Shown: positions 59,166-64,000 of the stretch, piece by piece
Numbering within the stretch: the stretch's first letter is position 1
Layout of the letters: each line of letters begins with the position of its first letter
Assembly (NCBI RefSeq): GCF_010119205.1
Contig: NZ_WRXM01000001.1
Coordinates: 186,001-250,000 of the forward strand
Length of the DNA stretch: 64,000 bases
Reading direction: 5' to 3'
DNA from: Haloarcula limicola
Lineage (GTDB): Archaea; Halobacteriota; Halobacteria; Halobacteriales; Haloarculaceae
Made by a program: the position numbers and the translations under genes
Notes under the pieces: model-generated
What the model was told of the DNA's origin: nothing
What the model saw: the letters and a program-made list of their open reading frames with translations, nothing else
The model's database searches: none

Positions 59166-62100
59166 ATGAACCGCGCTCTCGCCGTCGTGATCGTGCTGGT
59201 AGCTACCGCACCGATAGCGACGGCCACCGGCGGCTCGCTCGCAGCGACGACGGACTCGGGTGCTATGGACGGTGGCGATACAGACGACGGAACGGACGGC
59301 GGTAGCGGTGATGGCGAGACGACGCAGTCCGAGTCGTCGGGAAGCCGGGGGGTTCGACTCGTGGACGTCGACGAGGACCTCCGGATCAACGAGTCGGGGA
59401 CCGTCTCGGTCAAACTGGAGAACGAAGACCTCGGGGACCTCTCGGACGCGACGGTCGTGCTGCGCTCTGCGAACCCCGAGATCCGCGTCGGAAGCGGACG
59501 CAACGGCAGTCGGTTCGTCAGCGACTGGGAGGAGGGCGAACGAAAGCGCGTGAAATTTGCCGTCACGCCCACCGCGGACGCCAGCCGACAGCGCTATCCC
59601 CTCACGGTCGTCGTCCGCTATCCGGACGCCGAGGGGAACACTATCCAGTCGGCACCGCTCTCCTTCGGCGTGAAGCCCGAGCGGGAACAGGGGTTCCACG
59701 TCGACGACGTCGACGGGTCGCTCCGGGCGGGCGACGACGGCGAGATCGACGTGACCGTCGAGAACGACGGCCCCCGAGACGTCGAGCAGGCGGTGCTGGT
59801 CGTCCGCGAGACCGCCGACGGCGTGACGCCGCTGAAGTCCGAGGTCGCCCTCGGCGAGTTCGAGAAGGACGACTCGCGAACCGTCACCCTCCCGTTCCGG
59901 GTCAATCGGACCGCGAAGCCGACGACGCGGCAGTTCGAGTTCGTCCTCCGGTACACGACCAAAGACGGGGAGCGACGGGCGAGCGGTCCGCTGTTCGCCG
60001 ACGTCAAGATACGGGATCGAGAGGACGTCATCGACGTCGCGGACGTGGACTCCGACGCGCAGGTCGGCGCGCGCGGCACCGTGGCCGTCACACTCGAAAA
60101 CGAGGGTGACGAGGACCTAGCGGACGCCCGCGTGACCTTCTCCTCGCTCGACGCCGGGTTCCGCTTCGGCGACGCGCGGAACACGACGCGGTTCGTCGGC
60201 GAGTGGGAGGCCGGCGAAGAGGAGACGTTCGACCTCCCGACGCGGTTCTCGAACGACTCGGCGACCGACGAGTACCCCGTGTCGGTGACGACCCGCTACA
60301 CCGACGAGGACGGAGACACCCGGGTCGCGGACGACGTGCAGTTCGGCGTCGAACCGGACGACGAGCAGTCCTTCGACCTCGACGACGTCTCCGGGGACCT
60401 CCGGGTGGGCGACGACGGGACGATCGAGGGGACCGTGACGAACGACGGTCCGAGAGACGTCTCGGACGCGGTGTTGGTGTACCGCTCCGATATCGAGGGC
60501 GTGACGCCGCGCCAGCGCGAGGTCCCTCTCCGCGACCTCGACGAGGACGAAGATGTCGACTTCGAACTGCCGTTCCGAGTCGACGACACCGCGGAACCGA
60601 CCGACCGGCAGTTCGAGTTCGCCGTCCGCTACACGAACCGCGAAGGGGAACGGCGGACGAGCGACCCGCTGTTCGCGACGGTGCGGATACGCGAGGAAGT
60701 CGACGTGATCGAGGTGGTCGAAGTCGACTCGGCCTCGCAGGTCGGCGACCGCGGGACGGCGAGCGTGACGCTCGTCAACGACGGCGAGGAGACCCTGCGG
60801 GACGCCCGGGTGACCTTCTCCTCGCTCGACCGTTCGCTTCGCTTCGGTAACGCCTCGAACACGTCGCGATTCGTCGCCCGGTGGGAACCCGGCGAGGAGC
60901 GGACGTTCGACCTGGCGACGCGGCTCCCGGCGGAGGCCGCGACCGGCGAGTATCCGGTCTCGGTGACGACGCGTTACACCGACGAGGACGGCGACGAGCA
61001 GGTCGCGGACGACGTGCAGTTCGGGGTCACGCCCGACGCCGAACAGGGGTTCGACATCGACGATCCCGAGGGCCAGTTGCGGGTCGGACGCGACGGTACC
61101 ATCTCCGGCGTCGTCGAGAACGAGGGGCCGCAGGACGCCGAATCGGCGGTTCTCAGAGTGATTCCACCCGGCGACAATTTCGTCGCGCTCGAATCGGGGT
61201 ACGTGCTGGGAAGCTTCGATAGCGGCGAGAACGCGACCTTCGAGTTCCCGATTCGCGTCCGCGACGCGGCGCGACCGGGCCGCAAGCAGTTCGAGTTCGT
61301 CGTCGAGTACCGCAACGACGAGGGCGACGTACTGGAGAGCCGGCGGTTGGCGGCGCGCTATCGCGTCGAGGGCGCGGCCGACCAGTTCCGCGTGACGAAC
61401 GCCGAGAGCGACGTGCAGGTCGGTGAGGAGGGAACCGTCGCGCTCAGGCTGCGTTACACGGGTGAGGAGGAACTCACCGACGCGGTGGTCCAGTTACAGT
61501 CGGTGAGCGGCGACCTGACCGTGGGGGCGGGCGGCGGGGTCAACGGGAGTCGCGCGGTCGGCCAGTGGGACCCCGGCGAACGACGAACTGTCCGGTTCCA
61601 GGTGGCCGCGCCGAACGACACGGCCCCGCAGGACTACCCGTTCGACGTGCGAGTCACCTACGAGGACGAGGACGGCGACCGGCAGCGCTCGGCGGCGATC
61701 TCCCTCGCCATCAGGCCCGCCCCGGAACAGGCGTTCTCGGTCGGCGGCGTCAGCGGCGCGCTCGAAGTCGGGGCGGAGAGCGACCTCACCGGCCGGGTCG
61801 TGAACGACGGGCCGCGCGACGTCGAGAGCGTCGTCGTCGAGATCCGCTCGACGAGCGACTCGCTCGAACCGCAGGAGACGGAGTACGCCGTCGGAAACCT
61901 CTCCGCTGGCGAGTCCTCGCAGTTCCGGTTGCCCGTCGTCGTCCCGGAGGGCGCGGCGGCCATCCCGAAGCAGGCCCAGTTCGTCGTGCGCTACACGACC
62001 CCCGGCGGCGACCGGCGCGCGACCGACCCGCTCTCCTCGACGCTGTCGGTCGCGGGCGAGACCGATACGGTCCGCGTCGTCGATCTGAACGAGACGGTCC

Positions 62101-63263
62101 GGGCGGGCGAGGACGGCAACGTGACGGTGACGCTCGAAAACGCCGGTGAGGAGACCATACGGCAGGTCAGCGTCTCGCTGCGCTCACAGAGCGGCGAGCT
62201 ACGGGTTCAGGAGTCGGCGAACGCGTCGCGGTTCGTCGACGAGCTAGCGCCCGACGAGCGCCGGACGGTCTCGTATCAAGTGACGGCTCCCGAAGACGGG
62301 GGCGGCCAGCGCTACCCGCTCCGGCTCCGAGCCACCTACGAGGACGAGACGGGCGACAGCCAACCGGCCGAGAGCACGCTTCTCGGCGTGACGGCCGCGC
62401 CCGAACAGACGTTCGCCGTCGGGAACGTCTCGGGGACGCTCCGGGTCGGGTCGGAGGGGACGCTCCTGGCGACGGTCACCAACCGCGGCCCGACGACGGT
62501 CACCGACGCCGTCGTTCTCCTCTCCGCGGGGAGCGAGAACGTCGTGATTCGGGAGAACGAGTCGCCCGTGGGCCGCCTCGCGCCCGAGGAGACGGCCGCC
62601 GTCTCGTTCCCCGTCGAGGTACTGGACGAGACCGAACCCGGCGACCGCCGGGTCTCCTTCGTCGTCGAGTACCGGAACCGCGACCGCGAGAACCGCGAGA
62701 GCGACTCGCTGCCCGGCGTCGTCGACGTCGACGACCGCCGCCCGGTGTTCGAAGTCACCACCGAGAACGCCTCTATCGAGGCCGGCGACACCGAACTGGT
62801 GACGCTCAACGTCACGAACAACGCCGACGTCACGCTCACCAACGTCGACGCCCGCGTGTTCGTCGACGACCCGCTGAGCACCGACGACGAGCAGGCGTTC
62901 GTCGACCGCCTCGAACCGAACGAGACCGTCCGGTTGACGTTTGCGATAAGCGCGACCGAGAGCGCGACGCTGAAGGACTACCCGCTGCTCGTGGACTTCC
63001 AGTACGACGAGCCCGACGAGGAGACGAAGCTCTCGGACACCTATCGGGTCGCCGTCGGCATCGTCGAACCCGTCGACGACGGGCTCCCGTGGCTCCTCCT
63101 GTTGGCCGTCCTCCTCGTCCTCCTCGTCGTCGCGGCGGTGCTTTACCGCCGCCGGCGTTCGGCAGACGAGGGGAGCGCGGTCGGGGCCGACGGATCGGCC
63201 GGGACCGACGAGACGGACGACGGACCCACGACTGATACCGACTCCGAGACGACTGGGGGATGA
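59166..63263 (+). CDS. Large exported repeat protein with eleven Ig-like domains and a C-terminal membrane anchor
   Basis: The 1365-residue protein has a Sec-type signal (MNRALAVVIVLVATAPIATA). An acidic Gly/Asp-rich spacer (to about 60) is followed by eleven beta-sandwich repeats of about 112 residues in strict A-B alternation (A1-B1 to A5-B5, then A6). A units have GT/S-V-x-V-x-L-E-N and RFV-x-W-x-x-GE; B units have L-R-V/A-G-D-D-G and V-x-N-D-G-P-R-D-V. A transmembrane helix (about 1308-1327, WLLLLAVLLVLLVVAAVLY), RRRR and an acidic cytosolic tail end it. It belongs to the COG1361 S-layer-like group. The gene lies 3 bases before an RND exporter, suggesting a surface partner for it. Confidence 0.88.
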   Translation: MNRALAVVIVLVATAPIATATGGSLAATTDSGAMDGGDTDDGTDGGSGDGETTQSESSGSRGVRLVDVDEDLRINESGTVSVKLENEDLGDLSDATVVLRSANPEIRVGSGRNGSRFVSDWEEGERKRVKFAVTPTADASRQRYPLTVVVRYPDAEGNTIQSAPLSFGVKPEREQGFHVDDVDGSLRAGDDGEIDVTVENDGPRDVEQAVLVVRETADGVTPLKSEVALGEFEKDDSRTVTLPFRVNRTAKPTTRQFEFVLRYTTKDGERRASGPLFADVKIRDREDVIDVADVDSDAQVGARGTVAVTLENEGDEDLADARVTFSSLDAGFRFGDARNTTRFVGEWEAGEEETFDLPTRFSNDSATDEYPVSVTTRYTDEDGDTRVADDVQFGVEPDDEQSFDLDDVSGDLRVGDDGTIEGTVTNDGPRDVSDAVLVYRSDIEGVTPRQREVPLRDLDEDEDVDFELPFRVDDTAEPTDRQFEFAVRYTNREGERRTSDPLFATVRIREEVDVIEVVEVDSASQVGDRGTASVTLVNDGEETLRDARVTFSSLDRSLRFGNASNTSRFVARWEPGEERTFDLATRLPAEAATGEYPVSVTTRYTDEDGDEQVADDVQFGVTPDAEQGFDIDDPEGQLRVGRDGTISGVVENEGPQDAESAVLRVIPPGDNFVALESGYVLGSFDSGENATFEFPIRVRDAARPGRKQFEFVVEYRNDEGDVLESRRLAARYRVEGAADQFRVTNAESDVQVGEEGTVALRLRYTGEEELTDAVVQLQSVSGDLTVGAGGGVNGSRAVGQWDPGERRTVRFQVAAPNDTAPQDYPFDVRVTYEDEDGDRQRSAAISLAIRPAPEQAFSVGGVSGALEVGAESDLTGRVVNDGPRDVESVVVEIRSTSDSLEPQETEYAVGNLSAGESSQFRLPVVVPEGAAAIPKQAQFVVRYTTPGGDRRATDPLSSTLSVAGETDTVRVVDLNETVRAGEDGNVTVTLENAGEETIRQVSVSLRSQSGELRVQESANASRFVDELAPDERRTVSYQVTAPEDGGGQRYPLRLRATYEDETGDSQPAESTLLGVTAAPEQTFAVGNVSGTLRVGSEGTLLATVTNRGPTTVTDAVVLLSAGSENVVIRENESPVGRLAPEETAAVSFPVEVLDETEPGDRRVSFVVEYRNRDRENRESDSLPGVVDVDDRRPVFEVTTENASIEAGDTELVTLNVTNNADVTLTNVDARVFVDDPLSTDDEQAFVDRLEPNETVRLTFAISATESATLKDYPLLVDFQYDEPDEETKLSDTYRVAVGIVEPVDDGLPWLLLLAVLLVLLVVAAVLYRRRRSADEGSAVGADGSAGTDETDDGPTTDTDSETTGG

Positions 63264-63266
63264 CTC

Positions 63267-64000
63267 GTGGCGTCGCTGGATAGCGCTCTGAGTCGCGTCA
63301 ACGACGTCGTGGTCGGGCGACCGGTAACCGTCGTCGTCGCGTTCCTCCTCGTGACGGGGCTGTTCGCCCCGGGGCTGACGACCATCTCGACCGAGGCCGG
63401 GACCGAGCAGTTCACGCAGGACAGCCCCGCCCAGACGGCGTTCGACCGGGTGAACGAGGACTTCGGTCCGACGTTCGCGTTCGACGGCGGGACCACGCAG
63501 CTGATCCACCGCGGGCGGAACGTCCTCTCGAAACCCGAACTCCTGCGAATGTTGCGGATCTTGGAGCGCCTCGAATCGCGCGAGGACCTCCGAGTCGCCT
63601 CGACAAACAGCGCGGCCGGGGCCGTCGCCCGGACGCTGGACCCGTCGGCGACGACGTCCGACGAACAGATCCGGGCCGTCGAGTCGGCCTCGCCGGGGGA
63701 GATCGACCGCGCGGTGGGCGAGGCCGCCGAGGGGCCGGGCTTCCGGAGCCTCCTGAGCGAGGACTTCAACGAGGAATCTGCCCGGGCATCGGCGACGATA
63801 ACCGTCGTCCAGCACCGCATCCCCGGCGGCGTCGACGAGGCCGCGGGAATGGGCGGGGACAGCCCGCTGACGCCGATTCAACAGCGCATTCAGCGGATGG
63901 TCCAACCGGCGGGCGGAGACGTCGTCGTCTTCGGGTCGGGGCTCGTCGCGGCGGAGTTCTCGACCATCATCTTCGACTCGCTGTTCATCGTGGTCCCCGC
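63267..64000 (+). CDS. RND/MMPL superfamily exporter, 3'-truncated by the window
   Basis: The frame is open from GTG 63267 to the window end (244 codons seen). After a short N-terminus (ASLDSALSRVNDVVVGRP), the first transmembrane helix is VTVVVAFLLVTGLFAPGLTTI. A large extracytoplasmic loop (about 45-225) follows, including FTQDSPAQTAFDRVNEDFG and VVQHRIPGG. Helix 2 begins at the edge (FSTIIFDSLFIVVP). This is the start of an MMPL-type RND transporter, probably exporting lipids or hydrophobic compounds with proton motive force. An upstream ATG (63260) is blocked by a stop after seven codons. Coupling to the repeat protein is tight (3 bases). Confidence 0.88.
   Translation, partial: MASLDSALSRVNDVVVGRPVTVVVAFLLVTGLFAPGLTTISTEAGTEQFTQDSPAQTAFDRVNEDFGPTFAFDGGTTQLIHRGRNVLSKPELLRMLRILERLESREDLRVASTNSAAGAVARTLDPSATTSDEQIRAVESASPGEIDRAVGEAAEGPGFRSLLSEDFNEESARASATITVVQHRIPGGVDEAAGMGGDSPLTPIQQRIQRMVQPAGGDVVVFGSGLVAAEFSTIIFDSLFIVVP

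Noticed and set aside
1-64000. CRISPR array, IS transposase, rRNA or replication-origin genes
   Set aside because: No regularly spaced identical repeats with unique spacers, no transposase motif, no rRNA sequence and no Orc1/Cdc6 gene were seen.

Overview
The window is a high-GC stretch of a haloarchaeal (class Halobacteria) chromosome. The evidence is an acidic proteome, TATA boxes about 27 bases before leaderless starts, and archaeal information-processing genes: Pelota, RqcH, LSm, L37e, Cdc48, archaeal Elp3 and a tRNA-Trp whose intron is a methylation guide. Haloarchaea-restricted families (DUF4013, DUF5794, DUF5795, HTH_10 regulators, a DHH-RCK fusion) agree. The genus cannot be fixed by eye. 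Both ends cut genes: elp3 at the left and an RND/MMPL exporter at the right.

Layout. 1-6 kb: elp3, two small membrane proteins, an SRPBCC protein, a Tat-exported protein, an MBL hydrolase and a renalase-like FAD enzyme. 6-11 kb: rqcH, two DUF4013 membrane paralogues and pelA, i.e. two ribosome-rescue factors bracketing a membrane-protein pair. 11-19 kb: a GAF histidine kinase, a second MBL hydrolase, a membrane-anchored winged-helix regulator, an Lhr-type helicase and two divergent HTH_10 regulators. 19-25 kb: bacterial-PH-domain membrane proteins, a 33-residue zinc ribbon, a Dna2-like Fe-S nuclease-helicase and a DUF2237 protein. 25-34 kb: a Lrp regulator, an RCK-like protein with an APC-USP transporter, a FemAB-like transferase, two peptidases and an AI-2E-type permease. 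34-36 kb: lsm-rpl37e-purF.

36-43 kb holds a heme-copper oxidase locus whose subunit genes point in different directions (DUF420, coxB, long coxA, a small membrane protein, coxC). 43-50 kb has cdc48 with a small Hsp20-like partner, a hydrolase, a CDP-alcohol phosphatidyltransferase, a DUF457-type membrane protein, a PRC-barrel protein and the DHH-RCK phosphoesterase. 51-56 kb has tRNA-Lys(CTT), guaB, DUF5794, DUF5795 and intron-containing tRNA-Trp(CCA). 56-64 kb has a zinc-ribbon protein, an NTF2-like protein, an acidic hypothetical protein, and a 1365-residue exported repeat protein directly upstream of an RND exporter.

The least-explained structure lies just downstream of the two tRNA genes. 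Copies of each tRNA's own T-arm/acceptor end recur there in alternating direct and inverted orientation, separated by hairpins. Other candidates for a second look are two hairpin-rich intergenic regions (36.0-36.3 and 42.7-42.9 kb), a TATA-driven region without a credible protein (13.23-13.54 kb), a possible 57-codon leaderless ORF abutting the DUF5794 gene, and a direct-repeat operator before the 33-residue zinc ribbon. All statements come from reading the sequence; no database search was run.
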